NCBI GenBank assembly: GCA_963726405.1
Contig: CAVSCF010000011.1
Span: 413,675 to 477,674, forward strand
Length of the DNA: 64,000 nt
From: JAOUJD01 sp963726405
GTDB taxonomy: Bacteria > Pseudomonadota > Gammaproteobacteria > Burkholderiales > Burkholderiaceae_F
Direction of reading: 5' to 3'
Part shown: positions 1 through 9,402 of the stretch, one piece after another
How positions within the stretch are numbered: the first letter of the stretch is position 1
How the letters are laid out: the number at the start of each line of letters is the position of its first letter
The notes under the pieces: model-generated
Seen by the model: only the letters and a program-made list of their open reading frames with translations
Database searches by the model: none
What the model was told of the DNA's origin: nothing
Made by a program: the position numbers and the translations under genes

Positions 1-691
1 CCAGGATCACGAGGATGATCGACGCGATGACGAGCAGGATCGCCTTGATGATCTGCACCCAGGTGGTGGCCACCATGCCGCCAAAAAGCACATAGGCGAG
101 CATCAGCACCCCGACCGTGATGACCGAAATCTCGTAGTCGATGCCGATCAGCGTCTTCACCAGCACGCCGCCGCCCACCATCTGCGCAGTCAGGTAGAAG
201 GTCGACACCGTGATCGTCGACAGGGCACCGACGATGCGGACCTTCTTCGGATCATTGCGGTACGCGAGGATGTCGGACAACGTGTACTTGCCGATGTTGC
301 GGCACGGTTCGGCGATCACCAGCAGCACGGTGATGTAGGCGACGAGCCAGCCCACCGAGTACATGAAGCCGTCGTAGCCGAACTGGCTGATCAGGCCCGC
401 GATGCCGAGGAACGAAGCGGCCGACAGGTAGTCGCCCGCGATGGCCCAGCCGTTCTGCAGACCGGAAACGCCGCCGCCGGCAGTGTAGAAGTCGGAGGCC
501 GTCTTCACGCGCTTGGCGGCAAGGAAGGTGACGTACATCGTGACGCCGATGATGGCCGCAAAGACCGCAAACGTGAGCCAGCGGTAGTTCGGGGCTACGG
601 CGCCCTGCGCGAGCGCAGGCAGCGCGGTCAGGGCGATGGCGGCGACGCCGACGAAGGTGAACGCCTTGGTCCGAAGTGAGAGTGCGCTCAT
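1..691 (-). CDS. actP: Cation/acetate symporter (ActP-type SSS permease), 3' end outside window
   Basis: The 230 visible codons are the N-terminal part of a sodium:solute symporter of the acetate permease type, an inner-membrane protein that takes up acetate and other short monocarboxylates. It opens with a hydrophobic stretch ending LPALAQG, followed by regular transmembrane segments. The stretches DFYTAGGGV, GWAIAGDYLSAASFLG and YLTAQMVGGG are typical of the family. The start ATG (691-689) lies one base after the stop of the DUF485 gene (TGACATG), so the two are surely co-transcribed and probably translationally coupled, as in many Proteobacteria. The C-terminal half lies beyond base 1, so substrate specificity cannot be refined. 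Confidence 0.92.
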   Translation of the reverse strand, partial: MSALSLRTKAFTFVGVAAIALTALPALAQGAVAPNYRWLTFAVFAAIIGVTMYVTFLAAKRVKTASDFYTAGGGVSGLQNGWAIAGDYLSAASFLGIAGLISQFGYDGFMYSVGWLVAYITVLLVIAEPCRNIGKYTLSDILAYRNDPKKVRIVGALSTITVSTFYLTAQMVGGGVLVKTLIGIDYEISVITVGVLMLAYVLFGGMVATTWVQIIKAILLVIASIILVIL

Positions 692-692
692 G

Positions 693-1016
693 TCAGACCT
701 TCACTTTCTTCTCGAACTCGACGATCAGTTCGCGCGCCATGGCGTCGAACTCGTTGTTGGCCCGCCTGGAGTAGTAGAAGGCGATGCCCCACGCCACGAC
801 GAATTGCGAGAGTGCGAACAGGATGCCGACGTTGATCGGACCCCAGACCTTGACCACATACAGCGACGGGAAGTAAGCCGCGCCGATCGGAAGCAGGAAA
901 TAGAAGAAGACCGAAAAGATCATCAGGCCGGTCAGGAAGGACTGCTTCTTCCTGTGTAGCGTCTGGAAGCGCGGGTCGGCCACGATCGCGCCCCAGTTGA
1001 TGGAAGTCGATGCCAT
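693..1016 (-). CDS. DUF485 membrane protein, partner of acetate permease
   Basis: A 107-residue protein with two hydrophobic helices (about residues 28-50 and 58-82) and a charged C-terminus ending EFEKKVKV, matching the DUF485 (YjcH) family. Its members almost always sit just before actP and are thought to assist that permease; the mechanism is not established. I chose the ATG at 1016 rather than the upstream start at 1055 because a GGGAGGG ribosome site lies just before it and family members start here. It is the first gene of the actP operon. The upstream gap to 1329 holds its promoter and that of the divergent cfa gene; I recognise no distinct motif there. Confidence 0.88.
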   Translation of the reverse strand: MASTSINWGAIVADPRFQTLHRKKQSFLTGLMIFSVFFYFLLPIGAAYFPSLYVVKVWGPINVGILFALSQFVVAWGIAFYYSRRANNEFDAMARELIVEFEKKVKV

Positions 1017-1329
1017 TAAGAACCCTCCCTTGAATCCGAAGTTTTTTTCGTGCACCGCGACGAAAGCGCCGCGGCGAACCCGGCCTTGTTCTTCTGCTCC
1101 GGCCCTGGCAGACGCAAGCTAGCGATCCCAACTTACCGCCGCCTTACTCCGCCTGACCGATGGCTTACGGCTGGAGGCGTGGGGGCCGGCTACTTACTTC
1201 ATTTGCGGGATGGGCTTTCGCCGCTTTTCCGGGCGAGGCGAAGTGATTGCTACGGCGCCGCAACTCCCGCGCTTGGCACCCGGCTTGGGCGGCGTTACAT
1301 TTTTTTCTCAGGAACTGACGGAGGCGGCG

Positions 1330-2601
1330 ATGAGCTTCGCGCAAGCGCTGACGCGTCGGACGGGAGGGCAGGTCGCTGGTGCTGCCCGGACTGCATTGGA
1401 GCGGCTCGCCACCCGGATTGCGGGCGAAGGCGGAGAACCGCTCGAGGTCGTCCTGCCCGATGGCAACCGGCTCGGCTTCGGCCTGCCGCCGCGCATTCGT
1501 ATCGTCGTGCGGGATATGGCGGTCCTGGCCGAGTTCGCGCGGCCGTCGCTTGCGTCCCTTGCCGAGGCTTTCGTTCACGGCCGGGTCGATCTGCAAGGTG
1601 ACCTGCTCGAGGCGCTTCCGTTGGTCGAGCGCCTGGTGCAAGCGGGCGGGAGCGGGAGCGGGATCGCCGAGCGCGTCGCGGGACTCTTCGTGCGACACAC
1701 CACGCGCATCGATCGCGATGCCATCGGGTACCACTACGACGTGGGCAATGCGTTCTACCGGCTTTGGCTCGACGAGCGCATGGTCTATTCGTGTGCCTAC
1801 TTCCAAAGCGGCGAAGAATCCATCGATGAAGCGCAGCGCGCCAAGCTCGACCACATCTGCCGCAAGCTGCGGCTGGTCCCCGGCGACCGCCTCCTCGACG
1901 TGGGCTGCGGGTGGGGCGGGCTGGTGCTCCACGCGGTACAGCACTATGGCGTGTCGGCGGTGGGCATCACGCTGTCGAAGGAACAGCACGCCTTCGCGAA
2001 CGAGCGCATTTCGGCTCTGGGTCTCGGCGGACGCGTTGCCGTCGAACTGCTGGACTATCGCGAACTGCCGGAACGATACGGCCGCGCAACGTTCGACAAG
2101 GCCGCCAGCGTCGGCATGTTCGAGCATGTCGGGCTCCGGAACCTGGCCACGTACTTCGGCACCGTCGCGGCGATGCTGCGTGACGGCGGGCTGTTCCTGA
2201 ATCACGGGATTACCGCAACGGACGTCGAAAACCGGCCGGTCGGCAGCGGCGCGGAAGACTTCATCGGCAAGTACGTCTTTCCGCACGGCGAGTTGCCGCA
2301 CTTGCACCTGGCTGTCCGGGAGATGTCGGCGGCGCAGTTCGAAGTGGTGGATGTCGAATCGCTCCGGCCGCATTACGTCCGGACACTCGCGTTATGGTCG
2401 CACCGGCTGGAGAGCCAACTCGACGAGGCGGAGCGACTGGTGGGCGACCGGACGCTGCGCATCTGGCGCGCCTATCTGGCCGGGTGCTCGCATGGCTTCG
2501 CCCAGGGCTGGGTGTCGATCCACCAGTTGCTGGGCATCGTGCAGCGCACGCCAGGGTCGACCGGCTTACCGCTGACCCGCGACTGGATGTACCGGACCTG
2601 A
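1330..2601 (+). CDS. cfa: Cyclopropane-fatty-acyl-phospholipid synthase family
   Basis: A 423-residue SAM-dependent methyltransferase of the Cfa family, which methylenates cis double bonds of membrane phospholipid acyl chains. The SAM-binding motif LLDVGCGWGG is near residue 190, followed by GVSAVGITLSKEQ. The segment HYDVGNAFYRLWLD before it and the C-terminal HRLESQLDEAE region are also family-typical. The start at 1330 is preceded by GGAGG; an in-frame start at 1210 would add 40 residues that do not look like the family. The length is normal. It is transcribed away from the DUF485/actP operon. Paralogues with other lipid substrates exist, so the exact substrate is inferred. Confidence 0.9.
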   Translation: MSFAQALTRRTGGQVAGAARTALERLATRIAGEGGEPLEVVLPDGNRLGFGLPPRIRIVVRDMAVLAEFARPSLASLAEAFVHGRVDLQGDLLEALPLVERLVQAGGSGSGIAERVAGLFVRHTTRIDRDAIGYHYDVGNAFYRLWLDERMVYSCAYFQSGEESIDEAQRAKLDHICRKLRLVPGDRLLDVGCGWGGLVLHAVQHYGVSAVGITLSKEQHAFANERISALGLGGRVAVELLDYRELPERYGRATFDKAASVGMFEHVGLRNLATYFGTVAAMLRDGGLFLNHGITATDVENRPVGSGAEDFIGKYVFPHGELPHLHLAVREMSAAQFEVVDVESLRPHYVRTLALWSHRLESQLDEAERLVGDRTLRIWRAYLAGCSHGFAQGWVSIHQLLGIVQRTPGSTGLPLTRDWMYRT

Positions 2602-2661
2602 CCGTCGATAGACAGGCAGGGCGAGGCTTCTGTGACGGGGGTCAGCCCGATTCGACACCAA

Positions 2662-2685
2662 TTCGGGATGATTCGCTGTCCCGAA
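2662..2685. repeat. Inverted repeat between cfa and the DD-peptidase gene
   Basis: TTCGGGA and TCCCGAA form a perfect 7-base inverted repeat around a 10-base centre, about 60 bases after the cfa stop. No T-tract follows. It may be a factor-assisted terminator of cfa or an operator for the downstream peptidase gene. The rest of the gap up to 2867 shows nothing I can name. Confidence 0.35.
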
Positions 2686-2867
2686 GCCCGGAAATGTGAA
2701 TAGAATCGCGCCGGGCGATAAACACAAATGATTCAAGGGTCTGGCGCGCAGTGTTAAAGCTGAGCCGCCGGCCGAAAAAAGAAGACGCCGAATCGACCCG
2801 GTTTCCCATCGTTAGGACACCGGGCCGTGTGATCTGCTGTGGGCTTGATGTGAAGAGGGAGCCGACG

Positions 2868-3914
2868 TTGCGAGCATTGCTGGTTTTGACCCTGGCGGGT
2901 TGTCTGGTGGCTTCCGGTGCGGCGGTCTCTGCAACGACGTCGTCAGAACCTGCGTCGAAGGCTTCGACGACCGTGGCGAAGGCCAAGTCCGCGAACCGCG
3001 TTCAGGGCACCATCCCCGCGGGCACGGCGCGCATTCAGTCGCGCAAGGCCCGTGGCGAGCGGCCGCCGCTGCACCCGTCCGAGGGTCAGTTGACCGGTCT
3101 CACCCATAGCGGCGACCCGCTGCAGTTGAAGAGCCACGTGGCGCTCGTCGTGGACCAGGACACCGACGAGGTGCTGTTCGAGAAGAACACCCATGCCGTT
3201 CTCCCGATCGCTTCCATCACCAAGTTGATGACTGCGCTGGTGACCGTCGAAGCGGGTCTGCCGCTCGACGAGGAACTGAAGGTCACTCCCGACGAAGTCG
3301 TTCGTGCCGGTATTCGCTCCAACCTGCGTCCGGGCCTGACGATGTCGCGCGCCACGGCATTGCATCTCGCTCTCATGTCGTCCGAGAACCGTGCCGCGCA
3401 ACTGCTTGGCCGGACCTACCCGGGCGGGCTCCAGAATTTCGTCGAAGCGATGAACGCCAAGGCGCGGATCCTCGGCATGAGCGATTCGCACTTCGTCGAT
3501 CCGACCGGCCTGTCGCCGGACAACCGCTCGAGTGCCAACGATCTCGTGCGCCTCGTGAAGGCGGCGTACGAACACGATGTAATCCGCGAGTACTCGGTGA
3601 GTGGCGAGCTCGCGCTGCCGGTCGGCAAGCGGACCCTGCGCTACGCCAGTACCAACCGCCTGACGTCGAATCCGGGGTGGGAGATCGGCCTGCAGAAGAC
3701 CGGCTACATCTCCGCCGCGGGCCGCTGCCTCGTGATGCAGGCGGTGATCGAAGGACGGCGTGTCGTGATGGTGTTGCTGGACTCGGTCGGGAAATACTCG
3801 AGGATCGCCGATGCGCAGCGCATCCGTGACTGGCTCGAGTCCAACGCCGCGTTGACCCCCGCTCCTGCCAAGTCGGCCGGGCCGGTGGTGACCACCGGCG
3901 CGAAGTCGATCTAG
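2868..3914 (+). CDS. pbpG: D-alanyl-D-alanine endopeptidase / carboxypeptidase (PBP7 type)
   Basis: A serine peptidase (S11 family) of about 348 residues that trims or cleaves peptidoglycan peptides in the periplasm. All three penicillin-binding motifs are visible: SITK (active serine near residue 116), SEN (about 172) and KTG (about 277). The N-terminus LRALLVLTLAGCLVASGAAVSA is a signal peptide. I chose the TTG at 2868 because GAAGAGGGAG precedes it; the frame is open back to 2751 and a GTG at 2850 is the main alternative. A low-complexity linker (residues 25-90) precedes the domain. Its stop shares four bases (CTAG) with the stop of the convergent IclR gene. Confidence 0.88.
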   Translation: MRALLVLTLAGCLVASGAAVSATTSSEPASKASTTVAKAKSANRVQGTIPAGTARIQSRKARGERPPLHPSEGQLTGLTHSGDPLQLKSHVALVVDQDTDEVLFEKNTHAVLPIASITKLMTALVTVEAGLPLDEELKVTPDEVVRAGIRSNLRPGLTMSRATALHLALMSSENRAAQLLGRTYPGGLQNFVEAMNAKARILGMSDSHFVDPTGLSPDNRSSANDLVRLVKAAYEHDVIREYSVSGELALPVGKRTLRYASTNRLTSNPGWEIGLQKTGYISAAGRCLVMQAVIEGRRVVMVLLDSVGKYSRIADAQRIRDWLESNAALTPAPAKSAGPVVTTGAKSI

Positions 3915-4705
3915 CTCTTCGCGCGCGGCTCCGGCGGCTCGGCGTAGCCGAGCCCGGCGGAAATCCGCTGGGCCGTTGCGAGCAGGTCTTCCAGCCAGTC
4001 GTCCTGCATCCGCTCCGACGGCGCCGATACCGACAGCCCGGCCGTGACCCTCCCCGAGTCGTCCCGTATGCCGGCGGCGATGCAGCGCACCCCCAGTTCA
4101 AGTTCCTCGTTGTCGCGCGCGTACCCGCGCGTGCGGACCATCGACAACTCGCGCTCCAGCTTGGCCAGGTCCGTGATGCTGTTCTTGGTATGGCCGGCGA
4201 GGCCTGTCCGGGTCGCGTAGGCGCGGACCACGCGCGGGTCCTCGTAGGCGAGGAAAAGCTTGCCGCTTGAAGTGAGGTGCAGCGGCGCCCGGCCGCCGAT
4301 CGCGCGAACCACCTGCATGCCGGAGCGCTCGCTGTAGGAGCGATCGATGTAGACGATTTCGTCGCCCTGGCGCACCGAAAGATTCACGGTCTGACCGGTG
4401 CGGCGATGAAGGTCCCGCATCGGCTCGATCGCGGCTTCACGCACCGACAGGCGTGCCTTCACCAGGTTGCCGAGTTCGAGCAAGCGCATGCCGAGGCGAT
4501 ACGAGCCCGGCGTCTCCGCGCGATCGACGAATCGGCCGACCACCATGTCATTTAGAATCCGGTGCGCCGTCGAGGGGTGCAGTCCCGTCGTGTTCGCGAG
4601 GTCTTTCAGGCTGACCGGTTCGGAACGCGCCGCGAGGGCATCGAGCAACTTCATCATGCGCTCGATGACCTGAATGGCTGTCTTGTCCCGCGGGACGATT
4701 GTCAT
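3911..4705 (-). CDS. IclR family transcriptional regulator
   Basis: A 264-residue regulator with the N-terminal winged helix (SLKDLANTTGLHPSTAHRIL, about residues 37-56) and the C-terminal IclR effector domain (motifs GGRAPLHLTSSGKLFLA and GYARDNEELELGVRCIA). It is divergent from lutAB with 173 bases between, so it most likely controls lactate or related 2-hydroxyacid use as well as itself. An inverted repeat lies right before its start (4716-4728). The effector is unknown. The 3' end overlaps the DD-peptidase gene by four bases. Confidence 0.9.
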   Translation of the reverse strand: MTIVPRDKTAIQVIERMMKLLDALAARSEPVSLKDLANTTGLHPSTAHRILNDMVVGRFVDRAETPGSYRLGMRLLELGNLVKARLSVREAAIEPMRDLHRRTGQTVNLSVRQGDEIVYIDRSYSERSGMQVVRAIGGRAPLHLTSSGKLFLAYEDPRVVRAYATRTGLAGHTKNSITDLAKLERELSMVRTRGYARDNEELELGVRCIAAGIRDDSGRVTAGLSVSAPSERMQDDWLEDLLATAQRISAGLGYAEPPEPRAKS

Positions 4706-4715
4706 TGTGCTTTGC

Positions 4716-4728
4716 GGTATTTTTTACC
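4716..4728. promoter_or_regulatory. Candidate IclR operator
   Basis: GGTA-TTTTT-TACC is an inverted repeat 10 bases upstream of the iclR start codon, in the iclR/lutA divergent promoter. Its position suits autoregulation. The assignment rests on position only. Confidence 0.35.
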
Positions 4729-4878
4729 TGCTGCCACTCTATATCAGAATACGAAAAGAGGACAACGGTGCGCACCGGGCGACGTTGACCTACGGCAGCT
4801 TTCTCAGAATTCCCGGGGCCATGCAGCCTGCCTGGCTGTGACGAGCGACGGCCCGGCGGGCCGGGGGAGATCGCGATC

Positions 4879-5604
4879 GTGAAAGTCGGACTGTTCGTCA
4901 CGTGCCTGGTCGACGCTGTACGGCCGGAGATCGGGTTCTCCGCACTGAAGCTGCTCGAGGGCGCGGGGTACGAGGTGGTCGTGCCGGAGAGCCAGACCTG
5001 CTGCGGGCAGCCGGCCTACAACTCCGGCGACGCGCGCACCGCGCGCGAGCTGGCCGAAAAGGTGCTGCGCGAATTCGAGCCCTTCGATTACGTCGTGCTT
5101 CCGAGCGGCTCGTGCGGCGGCCAGATCAAGGTGCAGTACATCGAATTGTTCCGCGACGACCCCGACCTGAAGGCGCGCGTCGAACGGCTGGCGGGGAAGA
5201 CCTACGAGCTGACGGACTTTCTCGTCAACGTGGCGAAGATCGCCGAACTGCCTTCGAGCTTCGCCGGTCACATCACGTATCACGACTCGTGCAGCGGCTT
5301 GAGGGAAATGGGCGTCAAGCAGCAGCCGCGCGCTCTGCTGGGCAAGCTGCCCGGCGTTCGACTGACCGAGATGAAGGACTGCGAGCAGTGCTGCGGGTTC
5401 GGGGGCACCTTCTCGGTGAAGTACGGCGACATCTCCGGCGCGATCGTCGACGAGAAGTGCCGCAACATCCAGGCGAGCGGCGCCGATGCGGTGGTGCTCG
5501 GTGACCTCGGGTGCATCCTGAACATCGAAGGGCGGCTGCGCCGCACCGGCGATGAGAAGACGCGGGTGCTCCACATCGCTCAAATACTTGCGGGAGATGC
5601 GTGA
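4879..5604 (+). CDS. lutA: Lactate utilization protein LutA-type Fe-S oxidoreductase
   Basis: A 241-residue cytoplasmic protein with two cysteine-rich CCG domains: QTCCGQPAYNSGD near residue 42 and CEQCCGFGG near 170, plus GSCGG and HDSCSGL. This is the LutA/YkgE family, part of the iron-sulfur L-lactate oxidising complex LutABC. The GTG start at 4879 follows CCGGGGGAGA. Its stop overlaps the lutB start (TGATG at 5602-5606), so the two are coupled. Regulation by the divergent IclR protein is likely from the arrangement. Confidence 0.9.
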   Translation: MKVGLFVTCLVDAVRPEIGFSALKLLEGAGYEVVVPESQTCCGQPAYNSGDARTARELAEKVLREFEPFDYVVLPSGSCGGQIKVQYIELFRDDPDLKARVERLAGKTYELTDFLVNVAKIAELPSSFAGHITYHDSCSGLREMGVKQQPRALLGKLPGVRLTEMKDCEQCCGFGGTFSVKYGDISGAIVDEKCRNIQASGADAVVLGDLGCILNIEGRLRRTGDEKTRVLHIAQILAGDA

Positions 5605-7039
5605 TGCAAGTCCAGTCGATGCATTTCAAGGAACGCGCCGGCCAGAAGCTCGCCGACGCGCGCCTGCAGAAGAACCTGAAGAAGCTGTCGGAGAAGTTCG
5701 TCACCGCGCGTGCGTCGGCGATCGCCGAGCTCGACGATTTCGAGGCGACCCGTGAGGCGGCGGTGGAGCGGCGCAACCGCGCCTTGGCGAATCTCGACGT
5801 CTGGCTGGAGACCTTCGAGCGCAACGCCACTGCGCATGGCGCCAAGGTGCTCTATGCCGAGACGCACGAGGAAGCGGTCCGGCTGATCGTCGACATCGCC
5901 CGGCACCACGGAGTGAAGAAGGTCACGAAGTCGAAGTCGATGGTGTCCGAGGAAGTCGGACTGAATCATGCGTTCGAGGCCGCGGGCATCCAGCCGGTCG
6001 AGACCGACCTCGGCGAATACATCCTGCAGATCAACAACAACGAGGCGCCGTCCCACATCATCGCGCCCGTGATTCACAAGGACAAGGAAGAGATCTCGGA
6101 TCTCTTCGCGAAGGCGCACGCGACGCCGCGCAAGACGGAAATCAACCAGCTCACGCGCGAGGCGCGCGAGGTGCTGCGGGGCCACTTCCTCTCGGCCGAC
6201 ATGGGTGTGACGGGCGCCAATTTCCTGATTGCCGAGACCGGGTCGGCCACCGTCGTCACCAACGAGGGCAACGAGGGGATGTGCACGATCCTTCCGCCGA
6301 AGGTGCACGTCGTGCTGACCGGCATCGAGAAGGTGCTGCCGACGCTGGAAGACGTGGCGACGTTGATGCGGCTGCTGCCGCGATCAGCCACGGGGCAGCC
6401 GATCTCCAATTACTTCTCGGTGCTCACCGGCCCGCGTCGCTCGGGCGAGGAAGACGGTCCCGAGCACATGTATTACGTGCTCGTCGATGCCGGCCGCACC
6501 GGCCTGCTGGGGGGGAGTTCCAGGACATGCTTCGCTGCATCCGATGCGGCGCCTGCATGAATCACTGCCCCGTCTACCAGAAGATCGGCGGCCACGCCTA
6601 TGGCTGGGTGTACCCGGGACCCATGGGATCGGTGCTGACGCCGAGTTACGTCGGCGTGGAGAACGCGCTGGACCTGCCGCAGGCGGCGACGTTGTGCGGT
6701 CAGTGCAGCGTCGTGTGCCCGGTGAAGATTCCGCTCCCGGATCTGCTGCGCAAGCTGCGCGAGAAGCAGTGGGACCGCGGGCTGCGTCCGTGGTACGAGA
6801 AGGTCGGCGTCGGCGTGTGGGCCTACGCGGCCATGCGGCCGTCGCTCTACGCGTTCGGCTCGCGGATCGCGGTGCGTGTGCTGCGCTGGATGGGCGGCAG
6901 TTCGAAGCGCATTCGCAGCCTGCCGGTGGGCGCCGGCTGGACCCTCAGCCGCGATTTCCCGGCGCCGAGCGGCCGCACCTTCCGCGAGATGTACCGCGAG
7001 CGCAAGCAGGCCGGTCAGGTCGGTTCGACGCGCACGTAG
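5604..7039 (+). pseudogene. lutB: Lactate utilization protein LutB, interrupted by a one-base frameshift
   Basis: The N-terminal part (5604 to about 6515) carries the LUD domain (TKSKSMVSEEVGLN, GVTGANFLIAETGS). The C-terminal part (about 6516-7039, next frame) carries the ferredoxin region CIRCGACMNHCPVYQKIGG and CGQCSVVCPVKIPLPDLL. The break is at a run of seven G (6509-6515): one more G restores an in-frame LLGGEFQDMLRCIRCG and a normal 478-residue LutB. As written, the first frame ends at 6560. LutB is the iron-sulfur electron-transfer subunit of lactate oxidation. The cause may be a base-calling error, a true mutation, or less likely a -1 slip on the G heptamer. No lutC follows; the next gene converges and overlaps by 25 bases. 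Confidence 0.85.
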
Positions 7040-7521
7040 CGCGCCCCTTGTTCGTCGCGCCCCGAGCGGTAGAGCGCGACTTCCCGGATCGGCCAGTCGA
7101 TCGGCGGCGCGATCTCGCGCGGGCCATCGAAGCGGCGCACGTCGCGCAGCAGGGTCACGTGGGGCACGAAGGGTTTGCGGTCGTAGCCGACCTGCAGCGC
7201 ATCGAGCAGCGCGCGCGCGCGGCTCGCGATCTCGCCGAGGTCGGGCATCAGCAGGCCTCCGGCCCACAGCACGCGCGGACGTGCAAAGAAACCGATCTGC
7301 GTGAGTTGCCAGTCGCAGGCCAGTGGGGGCAGCGCGGCGCACGCGCCAGCCACTTTCGCTCCCACGGCGTCCGGCAGGTCGCCGATGAAGGCGAGGGTCA
7401 GGTGGAGATTCTCCGGGCGCATCACACGTCCGTGCTCCGCGTGAGGACGCAGTGCGTGAGTGAGTTCCGCGCAGCGCTGCCGCGCCCCGGCGTCCGGCCA
7501 CGCGGCGATGAAGCAGCGCAC
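7015..7521 (-). CDS. thpR: RNA 2',3'-cyclic phosphodiesterase (2H family, ThpR)
   Basis: A 168-residue member of the 2H phosphoesterase family with both catalytic motifs, HLTLAF (about residue 40) and HVTLLR (about residue 121). Such proteins hydrolyse RNA 2',3'-cyclic phosphates and were named 2'-5' RNA ligases. I chose the GTG at 7521, which gives the family-like start VRCFIAAWPDAG and lies one base after the pyrD stop. The frame is open to an ATG at 7575 inside pyrD. It is co-oriented with pyrD, bpt, aat and the NUDIX gene, and its 3' end overlaps the convergent lutB. Confidence 0.85.
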   Translation of the reverse strand: MRCFIAAWPDAGARQRCAELTHALRPHAEHGRVMRPENLHLTLAFIGDLPDAVGAKVAGACAALPPLACDWQLTQIGFFARPRVLWAGGLLMPDLGEIASRARALLDALQVGYDRKPFVPHVTLLRDVRRFDGPREIAPPIDWPIREVALYRSGRDEQGARYVRVEPT

Positions 7522-7522
7522 G

Positions 7523-8605
7523 TCAGGCCGCCCGGCGAGCTCCGCCCGCGCGGGGCGCGCGCGTCGGCGTGGCATTCAGTGCGCGGATGGCGGCGACGCA
7601 GTCGGCCACGATGTCCGGCCCGGAGTAGATGAATCCGGTGTAGACCTGTACGAGCGAGGCGCCGGCCTGGATCTTCTCCACCGCGTCGTCGCCCGTCATG
7701 ATGCCGCCCACGCCGATGATCGGCAGGGCGCCCTTGAGGTGCCGGGCGAGGATGTCGATGACCGCGGTCGCGCGCTCGGTCAGCGGCCGACCGGACAGGC
7801 CGCCCGTTTCCTCGGCATGCAGCAGCCCTCTGACACGATCGCGCGCGATCGTGGTGTTGGTTGCGATGACGGCGTCGACGCCGTGCTCGACCAGCGTATC
7901 GGCCACCAACGGAATGGCGTCGTCGGCGAGGTCAGGGGCGATCTTCACGGCCAGAGGAACGCGCTTTCCATGCCGATCTTCCATCCGCCTGCGTTCGTCG
8001 CGCAGGCCGGCAAGCAGCGCGGTCAGTTCCTTCGTGCCCTGCAGCGCCCGCAGGTCCTTGGTGTTGGGCGACGAAATGTTCACCGCCACGTAGTCGGCGT
8101 GCTCGTACACCTTCTGCAGGCCGATCCGGTAGTCGTCGAGCGCGCGATCGATCGGCGTGTCGGCATTCTTTCCGATGTTCAGTCCGATCACGCCGCCGCG
8201 ACGCCGGAACGCCTTCTGCCGCTTCACGTTCTCGACGAGCTTGTCGACGCCGTCGTTGTTGAACCCCATCCGGTTGATCACGCCCTGCGCGGGGATGAGC
8301 CGGAAGATGCGCGGTTTCGGATTGCCGGGCTGGGGCCGCGGTGTGACCGTCCCCGCCTCGATGAAGCCGAAACCAAAGGTTGCCAGCGCGTCGATGTGGT
8401 CGCCGTTCTTGTCCATGCCAGCCGCGAGACCGACCGGATTGGGGAACGCGAGGCCCATCACTGTCACCGGCAGGGCCGGCACCGACTTGCACACGAAGCG
8501 GGTGAGGCCGAGCGAGTAGGCGCGCTGAAGCTGCGTCAGCGTGAGGTCGTGAGCGACCTCGGGGTCGAGCGAGAAGAGTACGGAGCGCGCGAAGTTGTAC
8601 AGCAC
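7523..8605 (-). CDS. pyrD: Dihydroorotate dehydrogenase (quinone), class 2
   Basis: A 360-residue FMN enzyme that oxidises dihydroorotate to orotate in pyrimidine synthesis, passing electrons to the quinone pool at the inner membrane. The N-terminal helix [17 protein letters not shown] is the class 2 membrane-association region. The core shows [29 protein letters not shown] (with the catalytic serine) and [13 protein letters not shown]. The extreme C-terminus is rich in Ala and Arg. It lies in a tight minus-strand run with bpt upstream (31 bases) and thpR downstream. Confidence 0.95.
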   Translation of the reverse strand: MLYNFARSVLFSLDPEVAHDLTLTQLQRAYSLGLTRFVCKSVPALPVTVMGLAFPNPVGLAAGMDKNGDHIDALATFGFGFIEAGTVTPRPQPGNPKPRIFRLIPAQGVINRMGFNNDGVDKLVENVKRQKAFRRRGGVIGLNIGKNADTPIDRALDDYRIGLQKVYEHADYVAVNISSPNTKDLRALQGTKELTALLAGLRDERRRMEDRHGKRVPLAVKIAPDLADDAIPLVADTLVEHGVDAVIATNTTIARDRVRGLLHAEETGGLSGRPLTERATAVIDILARHLKGALPIIGVGGIMTGDDAVEKIQAGASLVQVYTGFIYSGPDIVADCVAAIRALNATPTRAPRAGGARRAA

Positions 8606-8636
8606 GCGCGCATTCTAGCGACGGCGGGCGGTGCGC

Positions 8637-9401
8637 TCAGCGCACGCGCTTGTTCTCCGTCAGACGTTCCCATCGCCCGCCGCGCAGCATCTCCACCGGC
8701 CGGAAGCGGGCCTTGTAGGCCATCTTCGGGCTTTCCTCGATCCAGTAGCCGAGGTAGAGGTACGGTAGCCCGAGCGCCTTGCACTGCTCGAGCTGCCAGA
8801 CGATGTTGAACGTGCCGTAACTCGTGCCGGCCTCGTCGGGGTCGAAGAAGGTGTAGACGGACGACAGGCCGTCGTTCAGCACGTCGATGATCGAGATCAT
8901 GCGCAGCGTGCCGAGGCCATCGATGCCGGGCGGCAGCGGGTCGCGGAACTCGACCAGCCGCGTGTTGACCTTGCTCTGCAGGAGGAACTGCGAGTACTGC
9001 TCGCGGCTGTCGTTGTCCATGCCGCCGCCGGCGTGGCGCGTCGACTGGTAGCGCAGGTAAAGGTCATAGTGCTCGTGGTCGAACGCGAGCGAGGCCACGC
9101 GCGACACCAGGTTCCGGTGGCGCAGCCACGAGCGCCGCTGCGTCCGGTTCGCTACGTATTCGCTGACCGGCACGCGGACCGGCACGCACGCCCGGCAGCC
9201 GTCGCAGTACGGGCGGTACGTGAAGATTCCGCTGCGGCGGAATCCCATCTTGACCAGTTCACTGTAGACGTCGGCGTTGATGAGGTGCGCCGGCGTGGCG
9301 ACCTGCGAGCGGGCCTGACGCTCGTCGAGATAGCTGCAGGGATAGGGCGCCGTGGCGTAGAACTGCAGCGCGGAAAAGGGCAGTTCCTTGAGATTCGCCA
9401 C
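8637..9401 (-). CDS. bpt: Aspartate/glutamate leucyltransferase (Bpt)
   Basis: A 254-residue leucyl-tRNA-protein transferase of the bacterial ATE-like family, which adds leucine to N-terminal Asp or Glu of substrates and marks them for ClpS/ClpAP. The N-terminal segment has the CSYL motif and [15 protein letters not shown], and the C-terminal domain has [20 protein letters not shown]. Length and motifs are normal. It directly follows aat, the other N-end-rule transferase, with one base between, so both form one functional unit. Confidence 0.94.
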   Translation of the reverse strand: MANLKELPFSALQFYATAPYPCSYLDERQARSQVATPAHLINADVYSELVKMGFRRSGIFTYRPYCDGCRACVPVRVPVSEYVANRTQRRSWLRHRNLVSRVASLAFDHEHYDLYLRYQSTRHAGGGMDNDSREQYSQFLLQSKVNTRLVEFRDPLPPGIDGLGTLRMISIIDVLNDGLSSVYTFFDPDEAGTSYGTFNIVWQLEQCKALGLPYLYLGYWIEESPKMAYKARFRPVEMLRGGRWERLTENKRVR

Positions 9402-9402
9402 G

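Noticed and set aside
1165..2373. 402-codon open frame antisense to cfa
   Set aside because: Shadow frame of a well-recognised methyltransferase.
3911..3914. Four-base overlap of convergent stop codons (CTAG)
   Set aside because: A common by-product of compact gene packing; no sign of function.
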